DNA of 64,000 bases from Schistocerca nitens (GCF_023898315.1 NC_064625.1:103154269-103218268), one strand, 5' to 3'. Shown: positions 21,787-34,165, counted from the first letter of the stretch. Numbers and translations are program-made. Notes: generated by a model not told the origin, from the letters alone.

Positions 21787-22795
21787 ATCGGCCCCTTTCA
21801 GAACCCCAACAGGCTCTAGAGATCCCTTGGTTGACTCCAGTGTGTGCCGTGGGTCATCGTTATAGTTTAATCATTGCGCGCAGAATTTCGGCGTGGCGGA
21901 GGGAATCCTTAATGTACTAGAGCTTGTATTACATTTTCTATTTTTTAACCTTGCTGTCGCTTTGGATGTATTTCTTTCCTTGCTTTCCGAAAAGAATGAC
22001 TTACCGAGGTACTCCATGCATGACCGGTTCTTCAGATTTTGTACAAAATTTTTAAAGTTACAGACTTTGTTTTCTAAAAGATAGGCAGCTAGACTGATAC
22101 TTTATGGACTCACTGTACACCCCATATTTACGTATAGCTTGAACAAAGAAAACATTACCAACATTATCTTCAGAGCTCTACATGTTAGCGATCTGATATG
22201 GCCAATAAACAAAAGGATATCGAATTACTTTATTGGAATGAGTTCTTCTACATGCTCTTTCTAACTTAGCACGCTTTCGCAATGCTGAGTTATATTAAAA
22301 CCTGCGGTACACCGAAACCAACAGGGAACATAACATCAAACTGTATAAACTAGAAATATTTTTCTAAGTCATGGACAACTTGCAATATGTAAAACGTGTG
22401 AAACTTAAGTCACTGCTCCAGCTTCATGGGTATAGTGCCGCGCCATGATTGTAAATTGATGAGGCCAACGTTTCAGCTGCAGCTGGAGTAGCCTTACAGG
22501 TGTGGAAGCACACGTAAAAGCGGAGGTAGTGGGGGCCAGCTATACTGTATTCAATCGTAAGGGCGCTACGCACGCACTAACAGACGGACGGACAAATAGG
22601 ACGAGTTCGGCGTTTCAACCGATCAACCGACGAATATTCCTTGTCGAGATGTCGGGCGTATAGGAACAGCCGACCACAACTGAACAAACTACGCCATTGT
22701 AGCGCTGTCGTGCCAACCGCGCGACAAAAATTGGCCTTTTTATCAAGGCACTCCGGATAAAATGCCGTTGTAATATACATAACAGGGTATAAGCA
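21787..22795. other. unassigned spacer
   Basis: About 1 kb. It is more CpG-rich at 22560-22740, with no recognised coding sequence. Confidence 0.4.
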
Positions 22796-23735
22796 TGGGC
22801 CAAGGAAAGAACAAATTTGAAGTAAAATGTTTAGCCTTTGCGGATGATATGGCATTGATAACTGAAAACCGAACAGACGCAACAGTTATGCTTGATATGT
22901 TACGAGATTGCTGAAAAGACTGGGCTAAAAATATCCTACGAAAAAACCGAGTATATAGAACACAAACATAATACAGAAAAGTTTATGAAAACAAAGTATG
23001 GAAAAATTAAGAGTTGATAGATTCAAATACCTGGGGGAGTGGATCCAAGCCAATGGACTGGATAACACAACAAATAAAGAAAGAATAAAGTTGGAATTTG
23101 CATATAAATTAACACAATACTACAATAAAAAATCAATATCAATACAAGCAAAGATTAAACATAATTCAGTTATTAGGACACAAGCAACGTATGGATCAGA
23201 GTGCCTAATATTGAATAAGAAAGGCGAATTAAGAGAACTAGAAAAAAGAGAGAAAAATATTAAGAAAAATTCTAGGTCCTGAGAAAAACAAGGAAAATAG
23301 GTGGATTAAAAGGAGAAATGGAGACCTATACAAAAATACAGAAAAGATCAGATACAAAGAGGAAGAGACGGCTAAAATTTTATGGACATTTAAAAAGAAT
23401 GGAAGAAACACTTATTACAAAGAATTTTTAATTACGTTAGTAAGGTGAAAAACACTGTAGGATGGATAGAAGCAGTAAAGAAAGACGCCAACAAAATAGG
23501 TGTAACAGAAGAAATAATACGTGACAGGAATAACTTTAGGCTAGTTATAGAAAACGCAAACTATGAAGAAGGTGCGCCAAAACCTCGACCCAAGAGAGTG
23601 TGGACAGATGAGCAGAGACGAGCAGTTGGCGAGAAAATGTAGTGCTGGGAAGAACGGAAGAAAAAGAAACGCCATAAGTCTTAAGTTGTATGCGGTCCAT
23701 AGCTGGCCAAATTCATAATAAAAAAAACAGGGCGC
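22796..23735 (+). pseudogene. non-LTR retrotransposon 3' end (RT catalytic box to poly(A))
   Basis: Starts inside the RT domain with KFEVKCLAFADDMALITENR (about 22817-22877) and goes on with the RT thumb and C-terminal region: FKYLGEWIQANGLDNTTNKE, AYKLTQYYNKKSIS, ATYGSECLILNKKGELRELE (22998-23282), and VGWIEAVKKDANKIGVTEEI (23445-23642). It ends in AATAAAAAAAAC near 23717. Several frameshifts and stops are present. This is a different family from the RTE-like and Jockey-like elements in the window. Probably a 5'-truncated insertion. Confidence 0.8.
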
Positions 23736-24360
23736 GAAGAGGGCGAAACTTAGACAGATACTGGAGAAATTTATAGACCACAAAGTGTGTGGAACGCATC
23801 ACACAGAGTATAGAGATACAGATGCGAGAAATAAAGCACTTACATTTTTTAATAACACAATGATTACTTGCAGCATAGAGAAGATAAATGTCAACCCTTT
23901 GTATTTTTATTAGTTATTTCACATACTTACCGGAAATGGTCAAAAAATCGAAATACCGACATTTGATGTAAATTCAATAGGGACACTAGCTTTGCTGGTG
24001 CAAATGTTGAAAAATCCCATTCTGTCAAAACCTCTGCCCTCTGAGCAAAGTTGGAGATATTATCTACAGTTCTAACAGTTAAACGTATTTAGCATGTATC
24101 TGTTGAATTTTAGATTTGCACCCCGCAGTGTGCAGTCTTCCTGGAATTTGAAATGATTTCCTTATTTACAGGTCATACTTTATGCTACGTATATAAAAAA
24201 ACGTTGAAGTAAATATTTTATTTTGTTTCGCCATGATGTATTACCTCAGGCAACTAAAAACCACGTTGCAGGTTTCAGGAGTCATTTTAGATATATACGA
24301 AGATAGCGACTGTTCTCGAAAAAACTGATACCATTGATGACCGCGCAGCTTCACTAGAAT
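23736..24360. other. unassigned spacer
   Basis: AT-rich, with no gene or named repeat seen. Confidence 0.5.
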
Positions 24361-24434
24361 AAATAATTAATTGAAACTCTCAGCTGCCGACAGGTGTTGA
24401 TATACCTCGATGGGGACAGCTGAAAATGTGTACC

Positions 24435-24507
24435 CCCGACCGGGACTCGAACCCAGGATCTTCTGGTTAGATGGCAGCTGCGCTATCCATCTGAGCCATC
24501 AGGGACA
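24435..24507 (-). pseudogene. tRNA-like module, left arm
   Basis: On the minus strand it begins TGTCCCTGATGGCTCAGATG and contains an intact B-box GGGTTCGAGTCC. The loop lacks the invariant U33 in my fold, so it is tRNA-derived rather than a working tRNA gene. Confidence 0.6.
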
Positions 24508-24717
24508 CAGATGAATAGCGCGACTGCAGAGACTTATTCCGTGCACGCATCCCGTGAAACCCACATTCCCAACTCTCAACAATGTACATACGTAATGTTC
24601 CTAATAAATATTTTGCCCATCCACTCATTACTCGCGCACACTAAGGTGACTCTTACCGTAAGTGTTCTCACGGGAGGAGTGCAAGGGGTAAGTTCCTGCA
24701 GTCGCGCTATTCATCTG

Positions 24718-24790
24718 TGTCCTCGGTGGCTCAGATGGATAGAGCGTCTGCCATTTAAGCAGGAGATCCCGGGTTAGTCCCGCCGGGGCA
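24718..24790 (+). pseudogene. tRNA-like module, right arm
   Basis: Begins TGTCCTCGGTGGCTCAGATG with most acceptor pairs to CGGGGCA. The B-box has lost a base (GGGTTAGTCC). It is less intact than the left-arm copy. Confidence 0.6.
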
Positions 24791-24869
24791 CACATTTTCA
24801 GCTGTCCCGATCGAGGTGTATAAACACCTGTCGGCAGCTGTGGGTTTCAGTTAATTATCATTTATTTTA

Positions 24870-25415
24870 GTTACGGCGATGCTACTGAATTTGAGCTCGT
24901 AGGAACATCTGCCATCAACTAGAAATCATACTGTAGCTAACAGCCTCGTCTTGTAGCTTACGGCCCTTCTCATGACTCTTCTTTATCGTTCAGAATGATT
25001 TCATGAGGTTCAGCAGCGTCGAATAAGTTTCGTCCGTTTTTAAATAAGAAAATAATTGGCCTGGGGCTGCTTAACTAACAACGTGAGTAAATTTCTTAGT
25101 TTGCATTAGTCACGTCTTTTATTTACAAAAAAGTAGTCAAGCCTAATCATTTAGCAGTCGCTTTACATAGCTTCTTAAATAAATTATCGGAGTATTTCTG
25201 GATTTCGCATGTAGATAATGCGAAACGCTTGTAATATTATGGTCTCGGTTCTATAGCAAAAGCAGCAGGGAATAGAGGTTGTTGTTGCTTGCGATCCATC
25301 GGGCTTGTCCCTGCTATATGGTGGCACAGCAAGTGGGCTGTATACATGTTGTTGCGGGTGGGAGGTGACTCACATTTACGAAATAACCACGGTTTTAGAA
25401 GCATACGCTATTAAG
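24870..25415. other. probable 5' flank of the Harbinger transposase
   Basis: No gene. It may include the promoter and left end of the Harbinger element. I could not find an inverted match to a right end. Confidence 0.35.
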
Positions 25416-25732
25416 ATGGCGGCGCGTTTTGATGTTATGGATGGCATTGAGGAAGATTTGTTATACCTTGACCATTTAAATCGTGACCGAAATCGTGTTG
25501 GAGCGATTGTGGAAAGGGGAAACCCTTTTGAAGATTATGGTGACAGCAAGTTTGAAGAGCGATTTCGTCTGTCAAAAGAAACAGTGTGGTGGTTATTAAA
25601 TCAAATTAATGATAGGTTAGAATTTCCTACTGATCGGAATAACCCTGTTTCTCCGATAGACTTTGGATTACTTTAAGGGCATATGCAACAGGTGCATTCA
25701 ACATTCTTATTGGGGACAACAGTAATAGACAT
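25416..25732 (+). pseudogene. PIF/Harbinger transposase, N-terminal part (split by LINE)
   Basis: The start at ATG 25416 (MAARFDVMDGIEEDLLYLDH) fits the length and style of HARBI1-like transposases. It continues FEERFRLSKETVWWLLNQIN and LEFPTDRNNPVSPI. A frameshift near 25670 puts the next family motif, LRAYATGAFNILIGDNSN, in another frame. The coding sequence then stops at a LINE insertion at 25733 and resumes at 31619. In an intact element this protein cuts and joins the transposon DNA together with the Myb-like partner encoded at 34663-37307. Confidence 0.88.
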
Positions 25733-26364
25733 CCCCCCCCAGGGGGTCCACAACTCTTTTTTGGATACGTGCGTAGCGCGCACGGGACCCCGAGCTAATG
25801 TGGCCCTCCTTCCTTTCCGGGCTGCGTACCTTCCCTTTCCGCATCCTTCCCCATCCCCCATCTTCGCCCCTCCCCCCTCACCTCTGGCTCTTTCCTTCCC
25901 TTTCTCCCCCTCTGGGAGTACGGTTTGTGCCTACGTCCGGAGACGGACGCTCAAAACTGTTACCAATTCCTTGCTTTCTACGCTTGCAAGTCTTCGTCCT
26001 TCCTCTGTCCCTCTCTTTGCCCTTTTCTCCGCTGCGGCGTTTGAGACCCCTCTTTCCTTACTCTTTTTTCCTCCCTGTGCGTGTCTGAAGGCCGACCCAC
26101 GCACTTCCATGCGTAGCCGGTGACGGGGTAACGCGTAATTCCCCGCCCCGGGTAGACAGGTAGGACACGTACGTACCCCCTGGTAACGGCCAGGCCCAGG
26201 GAGGGGTGATTACCCGAGCTGATACCTTCCGAAAGTGCCGATTGGTCCCTCCGTCCGTTTGTCGGGAGGTGTGACCTGAGGTGTGAACAATCACCTAAGG
26301 CGGGAGTGCCCTCAGAGAGGGCCCCCACAAGGGAGGAGCGCGCCATCGGAGACGCCAGTAATCA

Positions 26365-27744
26365 TGGGGGATTCTTCCGCAATGGTTTCCTCACCTTCCA
26401 CTATGTCTGCTCACAAACGTAAGTTCACTGAGTCTCAACCAGTCAGTTCTTCCATCGTTGCCACAGTTCCTTGTTGTTTCTCGGTCTGACGAAGGTCACG
26501 ACTTCTCCACGGTCAACCCTTTCATTATTCAGAAAGGTGTCGACGCAATTGCAGGTCCTGTAAAGTCTTGTTCCAGATTACGGAATGGCACCCTGTTGTT
26601 AGAAACAGTCAGTGCCCTCCAGGCACAAAAATTGCTGCGTACGTCACTACTACACACCTTCCCTGTCCGGGTGGAACCGCACCGTACCTTAAATTCCTCG
26701 CGTGGAGTCGTTTATACACGCTCCCTCGATGGACTGTCTGACGAAGAAATTCAGCACTACCTGTCTGACTAGGGCGTAACGGCTGTTCATAGGGTTATGA
26801 AAAGGGTTGACACGAACATCATTCCAACCCGCACTGTCTTCTTGACATTTGACAAAGTTCAACTCCCATCGAAAATCAAAGCAGGCTATGAGATAATTTC
26901 CGTTGGCACTTACGTCCCAAACCCTACGCATTGCTATCGGTGTCAGCGGTTCAATCACACCAGCCAGTCCTGTTCCAATCTGGCCAAATGTGTTACGTGT
27001 GGCAAGGATGCCCATGAGGGTGCTTGTCCACCTCCATCCCCTCACTGCATCAACTGTATGGGTGACCACGCTGCTTCCTCTCGAGATTGCCCCGTTTTTA
27101 AGGACGAAAAGCTCATCCAGGAAATTAGAGTGAGGGAAAAGGTGTCTACCTTTGCTGCTCGAAAATTATTCGCCAGTCGACAGCCCACCGTGCCTCAGAC
27201 AGGAAAATACAGCACTGTCCTTGCTTCTCCTCAGCCAACAAAGGAGGCGGCCACGCAGACTTGCGACCTCACCTTTAGTGCCACGGTTGTCAGATCGGCC
27301 AGCACAAAGATCGCCCGTTCAACCTCACCACTTTCGCCTGCCCACTCTCTGGCTCACCCTTCGTCGAGTTCTGCTAAATCTCGAGCCCAAAAGTCAGACA
27401 CCAAGACTTCGAAAAAAGAGCATACTCGTGAAAAGTTTTTACGTACGGCAACTTCCCAACCATCGGTTCCTCCTTCCTCTAAACATCATACTTCCAAGAA
27501 GGCTACAAAGAAACCCAGTTCCTCTCCTTCTCCGCCAAGGCGTGTCCCATCTACAGCACCACCTGGCGGAAATCGCCCTCGGCCGTGTTCTGTGTCGCCG
27601 AGGCGCACTGCTGGCGGCCGATCAACCGGCCGATCGCTGGTGGCAGGAGCTGCTCCTGAACAACCTATGGATCAGGATCTTCTGCCTTCGGCTGAATGCC
27701 ATTCCATGCTGTCGGTCGCAAGCTCTGAGCAGTCGTTGAGTTGA
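26365..27744 (+). pseudogene. LINE ORF1: gag-like protein with three zinc knuckles
   Basis: The likely start is ATG 26365 (MGDSSAMVSSPSTMSAHKRK). A frameshift near 26460 leads into the gag core: FLVVSRSDEGHDFSTVNPF, RLRNGTLLLETVS, LDGLSDEEIQHYLS, then a TAG at 26770-26772. The same frame resumes at once (VHRVMKRVDTNIIPTRTVFL). Three CCHC knuckles follow: CYRCQRFNHTSQSC, CVTCGKDAHEGAC and CINCMGDHAASSRDC. The basic, Ser/Pro-rich tail ends at 27744. It would coat the element's RNA. One frameshift and one stop are the only breaks I see. Confidence 0.9.
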
Positions 27745-27784
27745 CAGCGACCTTGGTCACATTCCTCCATTTCCAGTTCACCCT

Positions 27785-30700
27785 ATGTCCATTATCCACT
27801 GGAATATCCGCGGTATTCGAGCCAATCGGGATGAATTGTCGATCCTCTTACGATCCTACTCGCTGGTAATCTTTTGTCTTCAGGAAACAAAGCTGCGTCC
27901 CCATGACCGCTTTGTTCTCCCTCATTTTCAGTCCGTCCGATATGATCTCCCCTCTGTTGAAGGCACTCCAGCACATGGACTCACGATTCTTTTCCATGAT
28001 ACTCTCCATTATCGCCCAATCCCCTTAGACAGTTCCTTCCAAGCTGTCGCCGTCCGTCTTTCCCTTTCTTTGTACTGTATACATTCCATCGTCCACACCA
28101 ATGGTGCGAGCTGATCTCCTTCATCTTCTTGGTCAGCTTCCACCGCCCTATTTGCTGGTTGGGGACTTCAATGCCCACCACCCGCTTTGGGGATCTCCAC
28201 ATCCTTGTCCACGTGGCTCACTATTGCTAGACGTCTTCCACCAAGCGGATCTAGTTTGCCTCAACACTGGGATCCCTACATTTTTGTCTGCCTCCACGAC
28301 AAATTTATCTCATTTGGACCTTGCGGTCGTGTTCCGCCAACTCGGCGCTTCGAATGGTTCGGCCTTGATACACACTCGAGTGACCACTTTCCATGTGTCC
28401 TTAGACTGCAGCCTCAACTGCCATACATGCGCCCACGACGCTGGAAGTTTGCCCAAGCTGATTGGACACCTTTTTCGTCTCTAGAGACATTCGATGACCG
28501 TCACTTTCCCAGCGTCGACGATGAGGTCACCCGTATTACCGACGTTATTCTTACAGCTGCGGAACATTCAATACCACGCACCTCCGAATTGCCCCGGCGC
28601 CCCCCAGTTCCTTGGTGGAACGAGGCATGCCGTGATGCAATACGTGAGCGGCGACGTGCTCTCCGCGTTTACCGCCACCATCCTACATTAGCCAACTGTA
28701 TCCGCTATAAGCAGCTCCGAGCGCGATGCCGTCGTGTCATCCGCGATAGCAAGGAGGCAAGCTTGAAATTCTTTATTAGCTCATTTAACACCTTCACTCC
28801 CTCCTCGGAAGTTTGGAGTCGGCTTCGACCGTTCTCAGGCGCTCCTAGTTTCTCCCCGGTCTCTGGGCTCACTGTCGCGCATGACACATTAGTGGACCCG
28901 TCTTAATTTCTAACTCGTTGGGTCAGCACTTTGCTGAGATTTCGAGCTCTTCAAATTACCCGCCAGCGTTTCTCCCGAAGAAACGTGCAGCGGAAGTGCG
29001 ACCTCTTGCTTTCTCCTCTCAAAATCGCGAAAGCTGCAATTCTGTTTTCTCCATGCACTCTCTTCTTCTCGCTCCTCCGCCCCAGGACCGGATGGTATCC
29101 ACGTCCAAATGTTGCTGCATTTATCAACCCATAGTCTGCGTTACCTCCTTCGCCTTTATAATCGAATTTGGACCGACAGTACTTTTCCCAGACGATGGCG
29201 GGAAGCTATCGTCGTTCCCATTCCGAAACCTGGAAAGGACAAACATCTCCCCTCTAGCTATCGCCCCATTTCTCTCACGAGTAGTGTCTGTAAGGTTTTG
29301 GAGCGTATGGTGAATTACCGTTTAGCTTGGTGGCTGGAATCACGCAGTCTTCTAACACCTGCCCAATGCGGATTCCGAAAGCATCGTTCTGCAGTTGACC
29401 ATCTTGTTAATCTCTCCACTTATATCATGAACAATTTTCTCCGGAAACGCCAAACGGTAGCAATATTTTTTGATGTGGAGAGAGCATACGATACCTGTTG
29501 AAGGACAGGCATCCTCCGCACACTGTTCTCTTGTAGCTTTCGAGGTCGGCTACCCCTTTTTCTTCGCGAATTTATGGCAGAGCGCACATTTAGGGTGCGT
29601 GTGAACACCACTCTCTCCCGTACTTTCTCCCAAGAAAACGGGGTACCCCAGGGCTCCGTGCGGAGTGTTGTACTGTTTGCCATTGCCATCAATCCAATTA
29701 TGGATTGTCTCCTTCCTGATGTCTCGGGCTCCCTCTTTGTGGACGATTTTGCGATCTACTACAGCTCTCAACGGACCAGCCTTCTTGAACGACGTCTTCA
29801 AGGATGTCTCGATCGCCTCCACTCTTGGAGCATCGAAACCGGCTTCCGTTTTTCTCCCAGTAAGACCGTTTGTGTTAATTTTTGGCGTCGTAAGGAGTTT
29901 CTTCCGCCCTCCTTACATCTAGGTCCTGTCAACCTTCCGTTTTCCAACGTCGCTAAATTCTTGGGTCTTATGTTTGACAGAAAACTGTGCTGGTCCTCCC
30001 ACGTTTCCTCTCTTTCGGCTCGCTGTCTGCGATCCCTTAACACCCTCCGTGTCCTCAATGGTACCTCCTGGGGAGCGGACCGAGTGGTCCTTCTCCGCCT
30101 CTATCGCGCCTTAGTGCGCTCGAAATTGGACTATGGAAGCATAGTCTACTCCTCTGCTCGGCCGTCTATTCTTCGGCGTCTCGACTCTACCCACCACCGT
30201 GGATTACGTTTAGTGTCTGGAGCTTTTTACACCAGCCCTGTGGAAAGCCTTTATGCTGAGACTGCTGAACCTCCGCTGTCCAATCGGCGAGCAGTCCTTC
30301 TGAGTCTTTATGCTGCCATCTGTCTTCCATGCCTGCTAATCCAGCCCATGACCTTTTTTTCGACGCCTCCTTTGATGTAGGGTATGCAGGCCGCCCCTCC
30401 TCCCTACTACCACCGGGAGTCCGCTTCCGTCAATTGCTCCATTCTTTCCTTCCGCTTTCCTAAAACGTTCTTGACAACTTGGGGTACAGCACCGCCTTGG
30501 CTCCGTCCCCGGATCTGCCTGCTCCATGACCTTTGTCGATTTCCCAAGGATGGTACCCCTTCACTTGTTTATCGTCGTGCATTTGCTGCTCTATGTGCAC
30601 AAATGAAGGAAGCCACATTTATTTACACCGACGGCTCGAAAACATCGTTAGGTGTAGGGAGTGCCTATATTGTTGGCGACACCCCAAATCACTTTCGGCT

Positions 30701-31424
30701 TCCCGACCAGTGTTCGGTTTCTACTGCGGAGCTTTACGCTGTTCTCCAGGCTGTCCACTACATCCGCCGCCATCAGCGGATACAGTACGTTATCTGCTCA
30801 GATTCTCTCAGCTCTCTCCTCAGTCTCCAAGCTCTTTATCCTGTGCACCCTCTGGTCCACCGGATTCAGGACTGTCTGCGCTTGCTCCACCTGGGGGGCG
30901 TCTCGGTGGCGTTCCTCTGTCTCCCGGGACACGTTGGTATCTGTGGAAATGAGGCGGCCGATATTGCAGCCAAGGCTGCAGTCTCTCTTCTTCGGCCAGC
31001 TATTCAATCGATTCCCTTTGCCGATCTACGGAGCGTTTTATGTCGTCGTGTTGTTCATTTATGGCACGCGCATTGGTCGACACTTCCCCATAATAAATTG
31101 CGCGACGTGAAAGCTCTTCCTTGTGCTTGGACCTCTTCCTCCCGAACGCGTCGTCGGGAGGAGGTAATTTTAACTAGACTCCGGATAGGGCACTGTCTTT
31201 TTAGCCATCGACATCTTTTAAGCGGCGATCCTCCCCCACTCTGTCCCCACTGCTCTCAGCTGTGGACGGTAAGACACCTTTTAATTGAGTGCCCCTATTT
31301 TAATCCGTTACGCTCCCGTCTACAGCTATCGCCTGATATATCGTCGATTTTAGCAGGTGATACGCGCTCCGCCGACCGCGTTCTCAAGTTTATTAGTGCC
31401 AGTGAAATGACGTCAGTCATTTGA
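27785..31424 (+). pseudogene. LINE ORF2: endonuclease, reverse transcriptase and RNase H
   Basis: Starts MSIIHWNIRGIRANRDELSI 40 bp after ORF1. Endonuclease motifs: FCLQETKL, LLVGDFNAHHPLWGS (about 28155-28200) and SSDHFPCVLRL. Reverse transcriptase: SSYRPISLTSSVCKVLERMV, GFRKHRSAVDHLV, motif A FFDVERAYDT, motif B GVPQGSV, catalytic SLFVDDFAIYY (VDD in place of ADD). RNase H (about 30610-30990) keeps all four acids: YTDGSK, AELYAVLQA, CSDSLSSL and NEAADIAAK. A C-terminal zinc-finger-like CPHCSQLWTVRHLLIEC follows. Frames change near 28110, 28330, 28910, 29090 and 30360, and there are stops near 29500 and 30378. Confidence 0.9.
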
Positions 31425-31618
31425 AGCTTTTTTTGGGGACAACCAACCCCTTTCTGTAGTGGATTTTTAAGCCTTCCTTCTGCTTTGTTTCTCCAATTTT
31501 ATGACTTTCGTTCTCATTGCTGCTGGTTTTAAATTTCGGTTTTTTACTGTTTCCTAAGTCACGGACCGGGCGCTAATGTCCATAGCAGTTTTGCGCCCTA
31601 ACACCAAAACAAAAAAAA

Positions 31619-32441
31619 AGTAATATACATCGTACAACAGCACAACGAATCATCAGTGATGTATAAGACATCATAGCATCACTGTCTCCTCGCTTTACAA
31701 AATTTCCTACAAGAGAAGTAGTGCGCTCTGTGATGTATGGTTTTAGTCAATTGGACCGATTTCCTGGCGTTCTTGGTACCTTGGATTGTACCCATATAAG
31801 AAGTCTCCTGGAGGACATAATGCTGAACTTCTCCGCAATAGGAAATCATATTTTCCCTTTAACTGTCAAACCATTAGTGATCACAATTTGTTAGTAAGGG
31901 ATATTGTCGCTCGATGGCCGGGCTCTGTGCACGACAGTACCATTTCTCAACTGCGCTCGCAGAGCTCAATTTGAAAACTGAGAAATACCACAAGGTCAGG
32001 TCACTTACTGGGAGACAGTGGTTATGCATGTAGATCCTACTTGTTAACTCCACTTTTAAATCCGCAAAATGAAGCAGAGCATCGATATAACAGGTCTCAT
32101 ATTAAAACTAGAAACACTGTTGAGAGAAGATACGGTATGTGGAAGAGATTTCCCATGTTATCTGTAGGAATAAGATGTAATCCTGTAGGAATAAGATGTA
32201 ATCCACAGGAAGCAATGTCATTGTGGGTACAGCTGTCTTGCATAATATTGCGAGGAGTACAAGCAGTGATGAACCACCAGAAGATCCTGAAATTTCTCGA
32301 CTTTTAAATCAGTTACGTGATGAGAGAGGCCCCAACATTGAAGACAACGGAGAAGTGCTACCTGGACAGCAGATGTATCGTTATGATACATTACCTGGAA
32401 GAGCAGTTCGCCGTGCTATAATTAATGAACATTTCCGATAA
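31619..32441 (+). pseudogene. PIF/Harbinger transposase, C-terminal part
   Basis: Resumes the gene interrupted at 25732. It contains the first DDE aspartate in FPGVLGTLDCTHI, then SPGGHNAELLRNRKSYFPF in another frame, the second aspartate region DIVARWPGSVHDS, then LLGDSGYACRSYLLTP, SHIKTRNTVERRYGMWKRF and a C-terminus ending GRAVRRAIINEHFR at 32441. Frameshifts near 31797, 31975 and 32220, and a stop near 31648, disable it. A 21-bp direct duplication at 32162-32203 repeats seven residues (VGIRCNP). Confidence 0.9.
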
Positions 32442-33657
32442 TCTAACATAAATTCAGACACTGTTCGTAACGAAAAATTATGATTATAGTTAAGGGATTT
32501 CGCCGTATTTTCAATTTTTCAGATTGTTTCAGCATGTAATGTAGTTTGTTTCTGCTGTCTAGCGAACATAAAAGTACTCACTGAACTGGGTGTGTGATGC
32601 GAAATTTGAGGTTTTGTTGTGCCAGGGACAGGATGTGCTGCCTACAGACAATTACCCAGCTGCTGCTTTTCTGAGATTTTTTTAGTGTGGAACTGTTGCT
32701 AATTCATTATTAAAGATATATTTCTTGCATCACATTGGTTGTGAAAGCAATGCAGTACTGTTATTTATATACATGTTCAGTTTCTGGGTATGTACTTAAA
32801 TTTGAGAACAAATGACCCCATTACATTTAGAGAGTGTGAGAGTAAAAGCGAGTAGACAAAAATATAATGGATATTTCTGTATTATGTTCACTATAGATCC
32901 TAAACATCTCTTAAATTTTCTACTGTAACAACAAATATGTGAATGTCCAACAGTTTCGCAATATTAAAAGAGCACATTCTTTATTATTAGAACCTTACAG
33001 TTTAGAGATTATTTTACTGCACTTCTCCTCATTGTTAATGCAGTCTTATCACCTAGATTAGCTTAAAATTGTGAATATGCAGTACACACATGGGCACAAA
33101 ATAATCATTTGTGTAATAACATAAAATGTCAGATTTGGATTGTTTATTTGTTAAATTGTTTCCATATTAATCACTACTCTTTATTTACAATATGATTTTC
33201 TTAAACATAAGTGTGTGTGGCCATAAGGTTGTGCAAAGAATTGAATTACGTTGTTAATTCTAGTCAGTCATGCGTATAGCAGCACTTTACACAATATTAT
33301 GCACAACTCTATGGCATTAAAAAAAATACATGAAATTGAAGACAAATTTGTGTTTAGAAATTGTCACGAAAAACAAGTTCTCATTGCTACAAAAGGCAAT
33401 GGAATATTGTCAGCAATGTCTAATACTTTGGGGATTAGTGCAAAAGCAATAATTAGTTAAGGAGTGTGCTACTTGGGAAGATATGAAAGCAGAACTGTAA
33501 TGCTGTGGGTTGACAGTACGAAGTGTCATACTTTAAGTTATTACTGAGGGAAACTCCCTCCCTCACTCTCACTGATATTGATGCAATTTTTTCACATATT
33601 CAACGCTCACCTGTAGAGAAGGGAATTCCTTGTCATTGCATAGTGCCACAGAAAAAT
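32442..33657. other. Harbinger interior, no gene
   Basis: AT-rich stretch between the convergent transposase and Myb-like genes. No coding homology is seen. Confidence 0.5.
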
Positions 33658-34165
33658 GCCTCACTACAAATACAGTTGTGGCATAAGTTACAGGTTGCCA
33701 TCATAAACATTAGCAGGTGCAGAATATTGCTAAGAAAGCCACACATGCTATGACTATTATAGCAGAAACCAGTGACCCATCATAAGAATGCATTTCTGAA
33801 AATATCTTGCTACAAATTTTGCTGTGATTAAAGTTATGGGCTGAAATTGTAAACATTAACAGGTGCAGAGTATTGCTAGAGAAGCCACACAATGCTAATC
33901 TCACTACTGTCCATATTAGCAATGCATTATTCAATAATGCCTCTCTACAAATACTGTTATGATAAATGTTACAGGTTTCCACCACACACACATTACCAAG
34001 TGGTGTGGCTAGGAAAGCCACATATGCTATGCTTACTTTTGCAGAAAAGAGAACACACCACAGCAATGTATTTCTCAACATGCCTCACTTCAAATTGTAT
34101 TGTCATAAAAGATATAGGTTCCCATTATAAACATTACCTGGTGCAGAGTATTGCACGGAAAATGG
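33658..34165. repeat. four-unit tandem repeat, 135-146 bp period
   Basis: The units are marked by CTACAAAT...CAGGTGCAGAGTATTGCTA and GAAGCCACACAATGCTA, with anchor TACAAA at 33665, 33811 and 33946 and a diverged TCAAAT at 34090. The units differ by roughly 20-30 percent, so the array is old. Confidence 0.85.

Larger units (their letters stand above)
24361..24869. mobile_element. palindromic element with a tRNA-like sequence in each arm
   Basis: Two inverted arms of about 170 bp (24361-24530 and 24693-24869) enclose about 160 bp. Outer ends read ACTARAATAAAT on both sides when oriented. Each arm holds a tRNA-like module with A-box TGGCTCAGATGG and a B-box near GGGTT.GAGTCC. The tRNA 3' sides face outward, so any Pol III transcript would run from the centre to the outside. 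I recognise the arms as a common orthopteran repeat, but I do not know a standard class for it. A TSD is not clear (TCA left, TTA right). Confidence 0.8.
25733..31618 (+). mobile_element. full-length RNase H-bearing LINE (I-like clade) inside Harbinger transposase
   Basis: A 5.9-kb non-LTR element inserted in the transposase gene. Its 13-bp duplication is AGTAATAGACATC before and AGTAATATACATC after (one mismatch; about 25721-25733 and 31619-31631), so the edges are good to a base or two. It opens with a C run and GGGGGTCC and ends with an A-rich tail at 31609-31619. It carries ORF1 (gag with zinc knuckles) and ORF2 (endonuclease, RT, RNase H). An RNase H domain in ORF2 places it in the I group of clades rather than Jockey. 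Several frameshifts show it is inactive. Confidence 0.93.
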
